Assembly (NCBI RefSeq): GCF_900142845.1
Contig: NZ_FSRU01000001.1
Coordinates: 3,658,001 to 3,722,000 of the forward strand
Reading direction: 5' to 3'
Source: Paraburkholderia phenazinium
GTDB lineage: Bacteria > Pseudomonadota > Gammaproteobacteria > Burkholderiales > Burkholderiaceae
DNA length: 64,000 nucleotides
The stretch's first letter is position 1; each line of letters opens with the position of its first letter. Of this stretch, positions 52,913-62,496 are shown piece after piece. The notes below the pieces were generated by a model. It was not told the DNA's origin. It worked only from the letters and a program-made list of their open reading frames with translations, and searched no databases. The translations under genes were made by a program, and so were the position numbers.

Positions 52913-53875
52913 TCAAAAGCTGATGGTGGCGGTGATCGTATCGCTGTAACTGCCGGGCGCCGGCGTGCTCTGCTGCGGCACCAGACCATACACACTGAAA
53001 ACCTGGGCGATGCCGGTACCCGTTCCCGTTGCCATGACGGTGCCGCCGGTGCCGTCACCCCATGCGCTCGTATGCGCCGAGTCGACATACAGTTGGTAAC
53101 CGACACTCCCCCCGCCGCCTGAGCGCTGCATCTGCCGGGCCGCAACATTGGCGCTCGCGCCACCGTTGAGCGCAATCCGGTAAGCGTCGCCATTGGTGCA
53201 CTGCGCCGTGATCGATCCTGTCGCGCTCAATGCGCTGCTCAGCACGCCGGCTGCGCCAAAGGCGACGTTGGTCGCGCTGATGTTGCAGTTGTTGATGACG
53301 GTGGCGCTTGCGCTGAACGCGAACGTGCTTTCGGTGGCGGTCAGCGACGCACACGTCGGAGCACCCAGCAAATAGAATCCATAGTTGAGCGAAGTCTGGT
53401 TGCCGCCGAAATTCTGCGTATAGACGGTGCTGGCGTTGCTCACGGTGGGTACCGTCGGCTGGTTGGCGGCGATCTGCCCGTAGAAGGTGACGGAAGCGCT
53501 GGCGGTCGTCCCCGAGAGAGGTTTGACGAGCGCCAGCGAAATCGGTGTCGTGCCGGAGTAGATCGATCCCCACGTCAGCGAGTGCGCCGCATCCTGGTAG
53601 AGGTCGTACTGCATCTGATTGCTGCCGTTTGCCAATGCACGCGGACTGGTGCCGCCAAGATTCAGACAGACCTCGACGTTCGGCGTCAGCGTGATGGCAG
53701 GCCATGTGCAGGTCACCGTGACGGTGCCGGTCGTACTGACCGCACTGCGGTTGATCGGACTGACCGAGCCAAAATTGACCGCTGACGCGCTGGCATTGCA
53801 GCTTTGTGCGTGCGCGCCCTGCATCATGCCTGCCAGCAAGCATGCGACCCAGAAGATGATGGCGACCCGCCTCAT
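52913..53875 (-). CDS. SCPU-domain protein with two tandem domains, probable pilus tip adhesin
   Basis: A 320-residue exported protein with signal RVAIIFWVACLLAGMMQGAHA. Two spore-coat-protein-U domains follow, about 22-180 (SCNASASAVNFGSVSP) and 190-320 (NCNISATNVAFGAAG, ending SDTITATISF). Two-domain SCPU proteins are the tip adhesins (CsuE type) of archaic chaperone-usher pili. It is last in the operon and its ATG overlaps the usher stop as ATGA. Confidence 0.9.
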   Translation of the reverse strand: MRRVAIIFWVACLLAGMMQGAHAQSCNASASAVNFGSVSPINRSAVSTTGTVTVTCTWPAITLTPNVEVCLNLGGTSPRALANGSNQMQYDLYQDAAHSLTWGSIYSGTTPISLALVKPLSGTTASASVTFYGQIAANQPTVPTVSNASTVYTQNFGGNQTSLNYGFYLLGAPTCASLTATESTFAFSASATVINNCNISATNVAFGAAGVLSSALSATGSITAQCTNGDAYRIALNGGASANVAARQMQRSGGGGSVGYQLYVDSAHTSAWGDGTGGTVMATGTGTGIAQVFSVYGLVPQQSTPAPGSYSDTITATISF

Positions 53876-56238
53876 GGCCCGACTCCGGCGTGGTCCGATA
53901 AGGGCCTGCACGTCAGAGGCCCGATGGTCGGCAAGGAGCCATCCTTGGGCCGAGCATAGTCGAAGCTCACCGCGCAACGCAGCGCACCGCTTGTGACGAC
54001 GAGATGGTTGGTCTGCTGGAGGCCGTCGACGAACGTCATGCCATCGTAACCGACGATGGTGTCCTTGCCGCTTTCCACCTCGTGCACACGCGCACCTGGC
54101 AGCAGGACCTTGCCGTCCGGATCATGCAGAATCAGCGATGCAGCGCTGTAGCGTGTCACGCCGAAGCGCGCCAGCACACCGGACTGTGCTTGCGGTACGA
54201 GGTCGGCCGACGTCGTTGCGATGCGCGCGTCGGCGGGCAGATTCATGCTGTCGATGCTGACCTGGTTGTGCTGGTACGAGTTGAGGTCCGGAATCAACAG
54301 ATGGCCGCTACTGTCGGTCGTGCCGATCACGCGGTTTTCATGCAGCACGGGGATGCCCGCCACGCCGTCGGTCGAGACGAGCGCAAAACCATCGTCAATG
54401 CGCCGCGAAGGCTCAAGCACGTGATCCATTAGCACGACTGCGCCGGTGAGATCGAGCGAACCGCTCGTGTGCCCCGCAAGATTCTGCACGACACCCGTGA
54501 CTTCGCCGTCGTTGCCGAGGTACTGCAACTGGCCCTGCTGGAACGGCACGGCGCCGTTGTCGCCGGCCTGAACGCCCCACCCCCAGCCACCGCCGTAGTC
54601 GGGCGGCCGGACTGCGTTGAGGTTGTAGTTCGACTGGCCGCCCTGCCGCCCCACGCTCGCATTGATCGACGTGTTGTGACCGAGGCCGAAGCTCAGGCTT
54701 AAAAACACACCGCGCGAGCTGCGCTGCTTGAAGTCCTGATAGGCACTGAGGTTCACGGAGGCCAGGTTGCCGAAGTCCAGCGTGTATGAAACCGAGCCGA
54801 TCTGCGAAGACGGCGCCTGAGGAAAGCGGTACCCGATATAACTCACTGAAAACGTCTGGTGGCTGAAGAATGGCAACGCCAGCGTGACGGTGTCGGTCGC
54901 CGTCGGCACCGGTGTGCCGTCGCGGGCAGCGAGGTCGCCGTAGTTCGAGAACGCGCGAATGGATTGTGCGTCGATCGAAAAGTGCGGCTCTATCAATTCG
55001 TATCCCAAACTAATCTGCGTTCCCGCGAGTCGGCCGGCGCTACCCGAAAGCGAACCATTGACGACGCCGCCCATGCCGAGACGCAGCAGCGCTCCAGCCC
55101 CGGCGTTGTACAGGCCACTGGTCGCTTCGGCATGGCCCTCGAGTGTCAGGGCGCTGTTCGCGCCGTAGCGTGCCGACGCGCTCGCCGCCGGCCGCGGATC
55201 GTAGTCGAACGAGTCGATACCGTAGTTACGGCGCAGAAAGCCTGCTTCGAACGAATAGCTCGACAAACCCGGCGCCAGCAAGCGGGTATCGACGTAGAGC
55301 GGTACGGAGGTCTCTACGGTACGGCCGAGCGCATCGTGGGTGATGACCGTGGCTTGCCCGGCACCGGTGATGCCCGGCACGTTGTTGACGATGAACGGTC
55401 CGCTCGGCACGTTGCCGCTATATTGCCGGACGCTGTTGATGTACAGGTCGACGGAAGAAGGCACGACCGCTGTGCCAGAGAGAGTCGGCACGGGAAACGT
55501 CACGAGGTCGGGGCGCAAGGCGAAGTTGCTGCGCCATTGAAACCCGGCCATGCGAAGCGAGCGCGTCCACGCGAGAGAACCCGAAATCGTATCGCCGATC
55601 TCGGTCGTGTCCAGCGTAGCGGGATTAGAGCGGCTCCACGACGTATCGTAGCGCGTATAGCGGCTCAGGTCGCTATACAGGTAGGCAATGCCGGTCGTGC
55701 TGAACACCCCGGCCGGATCGAAGTAGCGCTCCTCGCTGTAGAACGCGAGGTGTTGCTCGGTATCGGTCTGGACGAACGCATCGTAGTTGATCACGAGACC
55801 GCGCGAGGACGTCGCCGCCGGCGTCGCGCTCAGCTCACGGGTATCGAAGCGATACGGCTTGCGGATACTGTCGGGCGCCTGCAGATCGATCGCCTGCTGC
55901 GCGGCATCGTAGCGATAGCGCAGGCCGGTAATGTCGTCGAGGCGCACTTCCGCCGTATCCGCGATACCGAGCCGCTCGGTCGCGATACCGAGGCTGTTCA
56001 GATCGCTGCCGGTTGCAACCAGGTGTCCGTCAACCTCGCGGAAATGCACGATCACCGAAGTGCGCTGTCCGTTCAGGGTCACTTCGAGGTACAGGTCTCG
56101 CGATTCATGCGTGCGGGTGCTGACCGGCAGCATCGGCGCCTGAGCAACCGCGCAAGGACACGCAACGATAAGCAGAACGTTTGCGAGTACCGCGACGCGC
56201 ACGGCGTACCAGCGATGTGCTGTCTGTCTTATTCTCAT
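53872..56238 (-). CDS. outer-membrane usher of a Csu-type pilus
   Basis: A 788-residue usher. It has a signal peptide, N-terminal domain (LYLEVTLNGQRTSVIVHFREVDGHLVA) and a 24-strand barrel with plug (LVTFPVPTLSGTAVVPSSVDLYINSVRQYSGNVPSGPFIVNNVPGITGAGQATVITHDALGR). The C-terminal domains end in TCRPLSDHAG. It is the assembly platform and pore for pilus subunits. It lies between the chaperone and the tip gene, and its stop overlaps the tip gene start. Confidence 0.94.
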   Translation of the reverse strand: MRIRQTAHRWYAVRVAVLANVLLIVACPCAVAQAPMLPVSTRTHESRDLYLEVTLNGQRTSVIVHFREVDGHLVATGSDLNSLGIATERLGIADTAEVRLDDITGLRYRYDAAQQAIDLQAPDSIRKPYRFDTRELSATPAATSSRGLVINYDAFVQTDTEQHLAFYSEERYFDPAGVFSTTGIAYLYSDLSRYTRYDTSWSRSNPATLDTTEIGDTISGSLAWTRSLRMAGFQWRSNFALRPDLVTFPVPTLSGTAVVPSSVDLYINSVRQYSGNVPSGPFIVNNVPGITGAGQATVITHDALGRTVETSVPLYVDTRLLAPGLSSYSFEAGFLRRNYGIDSFDYDPRPAASASARYGANSALTLEGHAEATSGLYNAGAGALLRLGMGGVVNGSLSGSAGRLAGTQISLGYELIEPHFSIDAQSIRAFSNYGDLAARDGTPVPTATDTVTLALPFFSHQTFSVSYIGYRFPQAPSSQIGSVSYTLDFGNLASVNLSAYQDFKQRSSRGVFLSLSFGLGHNTSINASVGRQGGQSNYNLNAVRPPDYGGGWGWGVQAGDNGAVPFQQGQLQYLGNDGEVTGVVQNLAGHTSGSLDLTGAVVLMDHVLEPSRRIDDGFALVSTDGVAGIPVLHENRVIGTTDSSGHLLIPDLNSYQHNQVSIDSMNLPADARIATTSADLVPQAQSGVLARFGVTRYSAASLILHDPDGKVLLPGARVHEVESGKDTIVGYDGMTFVDGLQQTNHLVVTSGALRCAVSFDYARPKDGSLPTIGPLTCRPLSDHAGVGP

Positions 56239-56303
56239 CGATCGGCTTGTGACCCATCATGTCCTCTCCGGTTGACCCACGAAGCGCGCTTGCGATTGGG
56301 AGA

Positions 56304-57038
56304 CTACTGCGTGCCGAGCGTAGCTTCGGCGGGCAGCGCATTCACCTGGGCGCGAATCTTCATGACGCCGCTCGGCGCAGTGTCGGGCGGCAACGTCACC
56401 TGCCATTGACGACCGCGTCCTGCCAACGCGTAACCCAGCAAGCCCTTGTTGATATCGTACGGGTTGCCGGTGCCATCGAGCAGTTGCACGGCCGCGATCT
56501 GGGCGCGTCGCGAACCGCTGTTGTCGACGCGCAGTACCCAGTGCCCGTTGTCATGCATCAGATGCCACGACAGCGCCGGGACGCCGGCTGTGCCGGCAGG
56601 TTCGACGAACACCGGGACCGAATAGCGCAAACGGATAGTCACGCCGTTGGCGACGGGCTCGTCCGGTGCCGGCAATTCGTCGATCAGCAGTCGGTAGCTT
56701 TGTTCACCAGAGGGCGGCGCCGGAATCGCACGCACCAGCCGGATCAGCTGGTCGCTATGCGCCGGAATCTGGATGAGCGGCGGACTGGCCGCGAGGTCTG
56801 TGGTTGGCGTGAGCACGTCGTCGCCGTTCGCCTGGTCCCAGCGGAACACACGCACCTGACCATACAGCGGCGTGTCGCCAGGATTGCGCAGCGTGATGCC
56901 CGATGCGTTTTCGCCTGGCGAGAGATCCACGGTGACCGGCGAGATCTGCAAGGTAGACGCGCTCGCCACCACTGCGAACGACAGCAGCAGTGAGCCGGCG
57001 ATGAGTCCTTGCGCACCTGGCGCGCCGCGGCCCGTCAA
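56304..57038 (-). CDS. periplasmic pilus chaperone (Csu-type)
   Basis: About 244 residues. A signal-like segment (LIAGSLLLSFAVVASAS) is followed by the PapD-like first domain (LQISPVTVDLSPGENASGITLRNPGDTPLYGQVRVFRWDQ). The sequence continues as LIRLVRAIPAPPSGEQSYRLLIDELP (the subunit-contact strand with the conserved Arg) and the second domain. No ATG is available after the subunit gene. The TTG at 57038 overlaps the subunit stop (TTTGA), which gives tight coupling, so I take it as the start; the frame extends further upstream inside the subunit gene but that is shadow. Confidence 0.88.
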   Translation of the reverse strand: MTGRGAPGAQGLIAGSLLLSFAVVASASTLQISPVTVDLSPGENASGITLRNPGDTPLYGQVRVFRWDQANGDDVLTPTTDLAASPPLIQIPAHSDQLIRLVRAIPAPPSGEQSYRLLIDELPAPDEPVANGVTIRLRYSVPVFVEPAGTAGVPALSWHLMHDNGHWVLRVDNSGSRRAQIAAVQLLDGTGNPYDINKGLLGYALAGRGRQWQVTLPPDTAPSGVMKIRAQVNALPAEATLGTQ

Positions 57039-57559
57039 AAGTAGACCGTCGCAGTGACTGTGGTCTGGTACGTGTCCGGCTTCGGCGTGGATTGCGCGGG
57101 CACCTGGCCATACACGGCGATCGATTGCGCAGCCCCTGTGCCCGTGCCCGCCACGGTATTGGTGCCTTGCGTGTTGCCCCACACCGTGGTGTGTCCGGAG
57201 TCCTGGTACAACTGGAAGCCGACCGTGGTAGCCGTATTGCCCGTGGCGGTGCCAGCCATCAGCCGGCTTGTGACGGATGAGCCGGTGACGGTGCCGGCAT
57301 CGAGCCCGACGTTATACGGTGTCGTGTTCGTACAGGTGACAGCTACGTTGGTCTGCTGGTTGATGGCAGTGGCCAGCACACCATTCGTGCCGAAGTTCAG
57401 CGGGCTGGCTGCAATGGAGCAATTCGCCTGCAACGTGAGAGAAACCGTGAGCGTCGCGGTTGCCGTTCCATTCGAATAAGTCGCGGCATCCGCGATCGGT
57501 AAGCTTGCCCCAAACATGAGTGCAACAGCAGTCGCGACAGTCAATATTTGCCGTTTCAT
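57035..57559 (-). CDS. SCPU-domain pilus subunit (CsuA/B-like)
   Basis: A 174-residue exported subunit: signal KRQILTVATAVALMFGASLPIADA, then a single SCPU domain with LTVSLTLQANCSIAASPLNFGTNG, CTNTTPYNVGLDAG, and the donor-strand-type end PKPDTYQTTVTATVYF. It is first in the operon, with GAGGG before the ATG, and is probably the main rod subunit of an archaic pilus used in biofilm adhesion. Confidence 0.93.
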   Translation of the reverse strand: MKRQILTVATAVALMFGASLPIADAATYSNGTATATLTVSLTLQANCSIAASPLNFGTNGVLATAINQQTNVAVTCTNTTPYNVGLDAGTVTGSSVTSRLMAGTATGNTATTVGFQLYQDSGHTTVWGNTQGTNTVAGTGTGAAQSIAVYGQVPAQSTPKPDTYQTTVTATVYF

Positions 57560-57893
57560 CGATCAACCCTCTTCGCTCCCGGTCGAATGAACTCGGGTAA
57601 TGACGCCGCCCCGAATCGTCTTGTGTGTGAAAGTCTAGTTCGCAAAAGAGGACATTTTCAAATGCGCGAGCGGCAATCTAACAAAGTGTTACATCTAGTC
57701 GCACTCAATATGCTCTGCGCATTGGGGCCATGAGGTGTGACTATTCAGCTCGATCATTCTGGTGTACTTCTCAATCCGGATTGCCTTCGTGAAGTGCAAG
57801 TCAGAACGACAGAAGCCACCGGTTAGACGATGCAAGTAGAATCGAGCCTTATCGAATCAACCTGCCGGCACGCGCCACGCTCGCCTCATCACA
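57560..57893. other. divergent intergenic region, pilus operon and LRR kinase
   Basis: It holds the promoter of the pilus operon (leftward) and of the LRR kinase (rightward). I looked for TTCG-N16-TTCG and Fur-like sites and found none. The part from 57650 to 57720 is AT-richer than its surroundings. Nothing else is evident. Confidence 0.5.
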
Positions 57894-59285
57894 GTGACCA
57901 CGACCCTCGACCAACTGCTCGCCGGACAACTGGCCGGTACGCAGCGCCTGACATTAGCCTGCGGACTCCGCGAATTTCCGCGCGAGATTTTCGATCTGGC
58001 GGACACGCTGGAAATCCTCGACCTCTCCGGCAACGCGCTCTCGTCGCTACCGCACGACTTGCCGCGTCTGCATAAACTGCGCATCCTGTTCTGCTCCAAC
58101 AACCGCTTCACCGAGTTGCCTGAAGTCCTCGGCCAGTGCGAGCAGTTGAGCATGGTGGGCTTCAAGGCGAACCGGATTCGCACGGTGTCGGGGCAATCGC
58201 TGCCGCGTGCGCTTCGCTGGCTCATCCTGACCGATAACGAAGTCGAGGCGCTACCGCCCGAAATCGGCCATTGCACACATCTCCAGAAACTGATGCTGGC
58301 GGGCAACCGCCTGCAGTCGTTGCCCTCGCAACTGTCTGCGTGCTCCCGCCTTGAACTGATCCGGCTTGCAGCGAATCGGCTAACGGAGCTCCCTGCATGG
58401 TTGCTCGCGCTGCCGCGGCTTTCATGGCTTGCTTATGCGGGCAATCCATTTACTGCGTTGCTGGAAGCTGCTGCACTGAACGAAACACCCATCGCGGATA
58501 TGCATTGGGATGCTTTGGAACTGCATCATCGGCTCGGAGAAGGCGCCTCGGGTGTCATCCATCGTGCCGCGCATCGGATTCCTAATGAAGATGATCGCCA
58601 TGTCGCCGTGAAACTCTTCAAAGGCGACGTGACAAGCGACGGCTTGCCGTACAGCGAGATGGCCGCCTGCATCAACGCGGGCACCCATCCCAACCTGATT
58701 CCGGTGCTCGGCAAAGTGAAGGATCACCCTGCCGACAGCCATGGTCTGGTGATGGAGCTGATCGATCCGCAATTCACCAACCTGGCCGGGCCGCCCAGCC
58801 TCGATTCGTGCACCCGTGACATCTACAGCGAAGACACGCGCTTCGATCTCGCCTCGGCACTGCGCATCGCACGCGGCATCGCATCGGCTGCCGGTCATTT
58901 GCATCAGCAAGGCATCATGCACGGCGACCTGTATGCCCACAATATTCTTCATTGCGGCGCGGGGCGTGCACTGCTGGGCGATTTCGGCGCGGCGTCGTTC
59001 TACGCGGTGGATGATCCGACGCTAGCGCCGTTGCTTCAACGCATCGAAGTACGGGCGTTCGGTTGCCTGCTCGAAGAGTTGATCGCGCGCTGCGATGAAG
59101 CTGGAGCTGGGTCTACTTCGGCTTCGGCGTCGGCTTCCGCCACGTTAGCCACATTGGCGCAACTCAAGGCCGCGTGCTTAAGCGAGACGGTTGCGAGTCG
59201 CCCATCCTTCGTGGAGATCGTCGATACGCTATCCACGTTGAGTGGTCCGCGGCAAGATTCCTGCAGTGTGCGACCGGTCCCTTGA
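57894..59285 (+). CDS. leucine-rich-repeat protein with protein kinase domain
   Basis: A 463-residue soluble protein. Residues about 15-185 hold seven or so leucine-rich repeats (LEILDLSGNALSSLPHDLPRL, LRILFCSNNRFTELPEVL, LQKLMLAGNRLQSLPSQL). Residues 205-455 are a Ser/Thr-type kinase: Gly loop GEGASG (215-220), VAVK Lys240, helix-C Glu (about 255), HGDLYAHN with Asp345 and Asn350, and DFG at 363-365. The catalytic loop has HGD instead of HRD, as in several bacterial and stress-type kinases. A Ser-Ala repeat (about 403-415) sits in the C-lobe. The start is GTG. Target and role are unknown; it could be intracellular or a translocated protein. Confidence 0.85.
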   Translation: MTTTLDQLLAGQLAGTQRLTLACGLREFPREIFDLADTLEILDLSGNALSSLPHDLPRLHKLRILFCSNNRFTELPEVLGQCEQLSMVGFKANRIRTVSGQSLPRALRWLILTDNEVEALPPEIGHCTHLQKLMLAGNRLQSLPSQLSACSRLELIRLAANRLTELPAWLLALPRLSWLAYAGNPFTALLEAAALNETPIADMHWDALELHHRLGEGASGVIHRAAHRIPNEDDRHVAVKLFKGDVTSDGLPYSEMAACINAGTHPNLIPVLGKVKDHPADSHGLVMELIDPQFTNLAGPPSLDSCTRDIYSEDTRFDLASALRIARGIASAAGHLHQQGIMHGDLYAHNILHCGAGRALLGDFGAASFYAVDDPTLAPLLQRIEVRAFGCLLEELIARCDEAGAGSTSASASASATLATLAQLKAACLSETVASRPSFVEIVDTLSTLSGPRQDSCSVRPVP

Positions 59286-59296
59286 TCGATCCCGCA

Positions 59297-60217
59297 CTAA
59301 GCCCGCACCACCACATCGCTGCGGAAGTGTCCATGTTCCCGTTCCATAGTCTCAGTAGCGAGTTCGAGAAACGCCTGCACGACCGGATTGACATGCTGAA
59401 GTTGCGGACACACCGTAAAGCCGCGGAATAACACATCCGGTGAAAACGGCCGGAACACGATCCGCTCTGGATTCGTATCGAGCGTGGCGAGCGGATTCAC
59501 CAAACCGATCCCGAGTCCGCGCGACACCATGGCGCAAATCGTCGCCCCATACGGCGTTTCGATTGTGGGCACCTGGTTCACCTCCGCCTGGCGCAGCACA
59601 CGATCGAGGGCCGAACGCGTGTCGTCCGCATACGAGGGCAAGATGAGGTGCTGATCCTTCAGATCGCGGGCGTGAATGTGTTTTTTGGCCGTAAGCGGAT
59701 GCCCCGCCGGCAACGCGCACACACCGGGCAAGCGGTATAGCTCGGCGCTCGTCACACCGAACGCATCGGGCGTGGCGGTGGAGAAACCGATATCGCAATA
59801 GGCCGACGACGCCCAGCGCTGAATCGTCCCTTCACTGCGCATTTCCAGCGACACCGCAATGCGTGGATACGCCGCCAGAAAACGCTCGATCACGGTCGGT
59901 ACAAACGACAGCGCCAGCACAGGCGCCGCCACCAATCGCAAGCGTCCCGTGCCGAACTGACGAATCTCACGCGCGGAATGCACGAGCTTTTCCAGCCCTA
60001 CAAAGCTTCGATCGACCTCGCGATAAAACGCGCTGCCCGCGTCCGTGGCCTGGATGCGGCCGCCGTTACGCGTGAACAACGCGAGCCCTGTCGATTGCTC
60101 CAGCTCCGCGATCAAGCGGCTGATGCTCGGCTGCGACGTGCCCAACTCCTCGGCCGCCGCCGTCATCGAGCCGCGCAGCATCACCAGCCTGAACGCCTCT
60201 ATCTGTCGCTGATTCAT
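59297..60217 (-). CDS. LysR-family transcriptional regulator
   Basis: A 306-residue LysR protein with N-terminal MNQRQIEAFRLVMLRGSMTAAAEELGTSQPSISRLIAELEQSTGLALFTRNGGRIQATDAG. This is the pattern of NocR/OccR-type regulators of opine and amino-acid catabolism. It diverges from the FAD oxidase/ABC genes at 60357-64000, its likely targets. Confidence 0.93.
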   Translation of the reverse strand: MNQRQIEAFRLVMLRGSMTAAAEELGTSQPSISRLIAELEQSTGLALFTRNGGRIQATDAGSAFYREVDRSFVGLEKLVHSAREIRQFGTGRLRLVAAPVLALSFVPTVIERFLAAYPRIAVSLEMRSEGTIQRWASSAYCDIGFSTATPDAFGVTSAELYRLPGVCALPAGHPLTAKKHIHARDLKDQHLILPSYADDTRSALDRVLRQAEVNQVPTIETPYGATICAMVSRGLGIGLVNPLATLDTNPERIVFRPFSPDVLFRGFTVCPQLQHVNPVVQAFLELATETMEREHGHFRSDVVVRA

Positions 60218-60356
60218 CAGATGAATCCCATCCGTTTAGCCTCGCCTCTCGTCAGCATGCCATATCAAAAATGAATAGAAGACGTTTTTGGCCGTATTTG
60301 ACCGGATAGGCGGCGCAAACCTAGACTGGCTCTCATCCTGCAACGTTAAAGAAGCC

Positions 60357-61679
60357 ATGCGACCCGACGCCCTGCTGTTCCACGACGATTTCCGGCTTGC
60401 GCCCTACTGGTGGGATGCGGCGCCGCCCGAGACGTCGCGCGATCCGGTGCCGGAGCGCGTCGATCTGGCGATCGTCGGTAGCGGTTACTGCGGCCTGTCC
60501 GCGGCCGCGGAAGCTGCCCGCCAGGGCGCGAGCGTCGCGGTACTCGACGCGGCCGAGATCGGCGCGGGCGGCAGTACGCGCAGCGGCGGAATGGTATCGA
60601 GCGGACAGAAATTGGCCCTGACTAACGCGATTCGCGGCGTTTCATCCGATCGCTTAGGCCGCCTGATGCGTGAGTCGATGGCGAGCTTCGAGTATCTGCA
60701 GCGCCTGATCGCCGACGAAGCGCTCGACGCCGATCTGCAGATTACCGGCCGCTTCTTCGGTGCCTTCACGCAGGGCCATTTCGAACATCTGCGCAAGCAA
60801 GGCGAATTGCTGCACGATAAAACCGGCGTCACGGTGCATCTGATTACCCGTGCCGAGCAACGCTCGATCATCGGTTCGGACTACTACTATGGCGGCATCC
60901 TCGTCGACGAATACGGCGGCCTGCATACGGCCAAATATCATCGCGCCCTGCGCGGCCTGGCCCGGCGCCGCGGCGCGAGCCTGCATTCGCACGCCGCCGT
61001 CGAGCGCATCGAGCGGCATGGCGCGCATTTCCGTGTTCAGACCGCTCGCGGCCCGATCGAAGCGAAGCACGTGCTGGTCGCCACCAACGGCTACACAGGA
61101 CCGCTCCTGCCGTTCTTCTCGCGACGCGTCTTGCCTGTGGCCAGCTACCAGATCGCCACCGAAGCACTGCCTGCCGGACTGATGTCCGCCCTCAATCCTG
61201 GCCGCCGGATGATCAGCGATTCCAAGCGCAATCTGTTCTACACGCGGCCCTCGCCGGACGGCACCCGCATGATTTTCGGCTCGCGGCCCGCCATCCGCGA
61301 AGTGGACGAGCGCGAGGCCGCGCGGATTCTGTACGCGAAGATGATCCAGCTCTGGCCGGCATTGCGCGACGTGCGCATCACCCATGCATGGAAGGGCTAT
61401 GTTGCGATGACCGGCGACAAGCTCGCGCATATCGGCGAACACAACGGCATTCACTACGCGCTCGGTTGCAACGGCAACGGCGTGGCGTTGATGAGCTATC
61501 TGGGCCAGCGCGTGGCGCAACACCTGCTAGGGCTCGATGCCGCGCCGGGCGCGTTCGGCGAAGGCACATTCCCGATCAGCGTTGCGGGCATGGCGAGCCA
61601 TTGGGCCGTGCCGGTCGGCGCTGCGCTCTACAAGCTCGACGATCTCTGGGACGGCCGCGCACGCGCCGCCCTGTCGTGA
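60357..61679 (+). CDS. FAD-dependent amine/amino-acid oxidase (PuuB-like)
   Basis: A 440-residue DAO-superfamily flavoprotein. The dinucleotide motif is [31 protein letters not shown], followed by [16 protein letters not shown] and [22 protein letters not shown]. Its C-terminal part has [37 protein letters not shown]. Closest in pattern to gamma-glutamylputrescine oxidases and related amine oxidases. I start at the ATG giving MRPDALLF. It is followed by a polar amino-acid ABC importer, so it probably oxidises the imported compound. Confidence 0.9.
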   Translation: MRPDALLFHDDFRLAPYWWDAAPPETSRDPVPERVDLAIVGSGYCGLSAAAEAARQGASVAVLDAAEIGAGGSTRSGGMVSSGQKLALTNAIRGVSSDRLGRLMRESMASFEYLQRLIADEALDADLQITGRFFGAFTQGHFEHLRKQGELLHDKTGVTVHLITRAEQRSIIGSDYYYGGILVDEYGGLHTAKYHRALRGLARRRGASLHSHAAVERIERHGAHFRVQTARGPIEAKHVLVATNGYTGPLLPFFSRRVLPVASYQIATEALPAGLMSALNPGRRMISDSKRNLFYTRPSPDGTRMIFGSRPAIREVDEREAARILYAKMIQLWPALRDVRITHAWKGYVAMTGDKLAHIGEHNGIHYALGCNGNGVALMSYLGQRVAQHLLGLDAAPGAFGEGTFPISVAGMASHWAVPVGAALYKLDDLWDGRARAALS

Positions 61680-61705
61680 AGCACGTCAAGAACGAGGCCT
61701 CTCCC

Positions 61706-62446
61706 ATGATCTCTCTGCTCAACGTTTCGAAGTGGTATGGCGAACACCGGGTGCTGACCGACTGCTCGGCGTACATCGGCCGCGGGGAAGTGGTCGTGAT
61801 CTGCGGACCGTCGGGCTCCGGCAAGTCCACCTTGATCAAGACCGTCAACGGGCTGGAACCGGTGCAGCAGGGCGAGATCGTGGTGGCCGGCACGCCGGTG
61901 ACCACGACTGCTCTCAACCGGAAGAAGCCGGATCTCGTCAAGCTGAGGGCACGCGTGGGCATGGTGTTTCAGCACTTCGAACTGTTCCCACACCTTAACG
62001 TGTGCCAGAACCTGATGCTCGCGCAAATGCGCGTACTGCATCGCAGCCGCGACGAAGCGGCCGACAAGGCCCGCGCGCTCTTGCAGCGGGTCGGCATGCG
62101 CGCCCATGAGGACAAGTTTCCGTCGCAACTATCGGGTGGCCAGCAGCAACGCGTGGCGATTGCGCGGGCGCTTTCGATGGACCCGGTGGCCATGCTGTTC
62201 GACGAGCCCACCTCGGCGCTCGATCCGGAAATGGTCAACGAGGTGCTCGACGTCATGACCGGGCTGGCGCAAGAGGGCATGACGATGCTGTGCGTCACGC
62301 ACGAAATGGGCTTCGCGCGGCGCGTCGCCAATCGCGTCGTGTTCATGGATCAAGGTGCGATTGTCGAGGACGAAGCGAAGGAAGTGTTTTTCGACCGTCC
62401 GCGCTCAGCTCGCGCACGCGAGTTTCTCTCCCGGATATTGCATTGA
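61706..62446 (+). CDS. polar amino-acid ABC transporter ATP-binding protein
   Basis: A 246-residue GlnQ-type ATPase. Walker [13 protein letters not shown], signature [15 protein letters not shown], Walker [15 protein letters not shown] and switch His in [10 protein letters not shown] are present. It follows the oxidase gene by 26 bases and precedes the binding protein by 50. Confidence 0.95.
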   Translation: MISLLNVSKWYGEHRVLTDCSAYIGRGEVVVICGPSGSGKSTLIKTVNGLEPVQQGEIVVAGTPVTTTALNRKKPDLVKLRARVGMVFQHFELFPHLNVCQNLMLAQMRVLHRSRDEAADKARALLQRVGMRAHEDKFPSQLSGGQQQRVAIARALSMDPVAMLFDEPTSALDPEMVNEVLDVMTGLAQEGMTMLCVTHEMGFARRVANRVVFMDQGAIVEDEAKEVFFDRPRSARAREFLSRILH

Positions 62447-62496
62447 TTTCCTCGCCATCCTCTTCAATCGGTAGTCCTTTCGACGGAGCAAACATC

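Noticed and set aside
54859..56409. Plus-strand frame of 516 codons over the usher gene
   Set aside because: Arg/Gly-rich shadow; the usher on the other strand has family motifs throughout.
57560..57893. hrp_II box before the LRR kinase
   Set aside because: TTCG elements are present, but none is spaced 16 bases from another TTCG.
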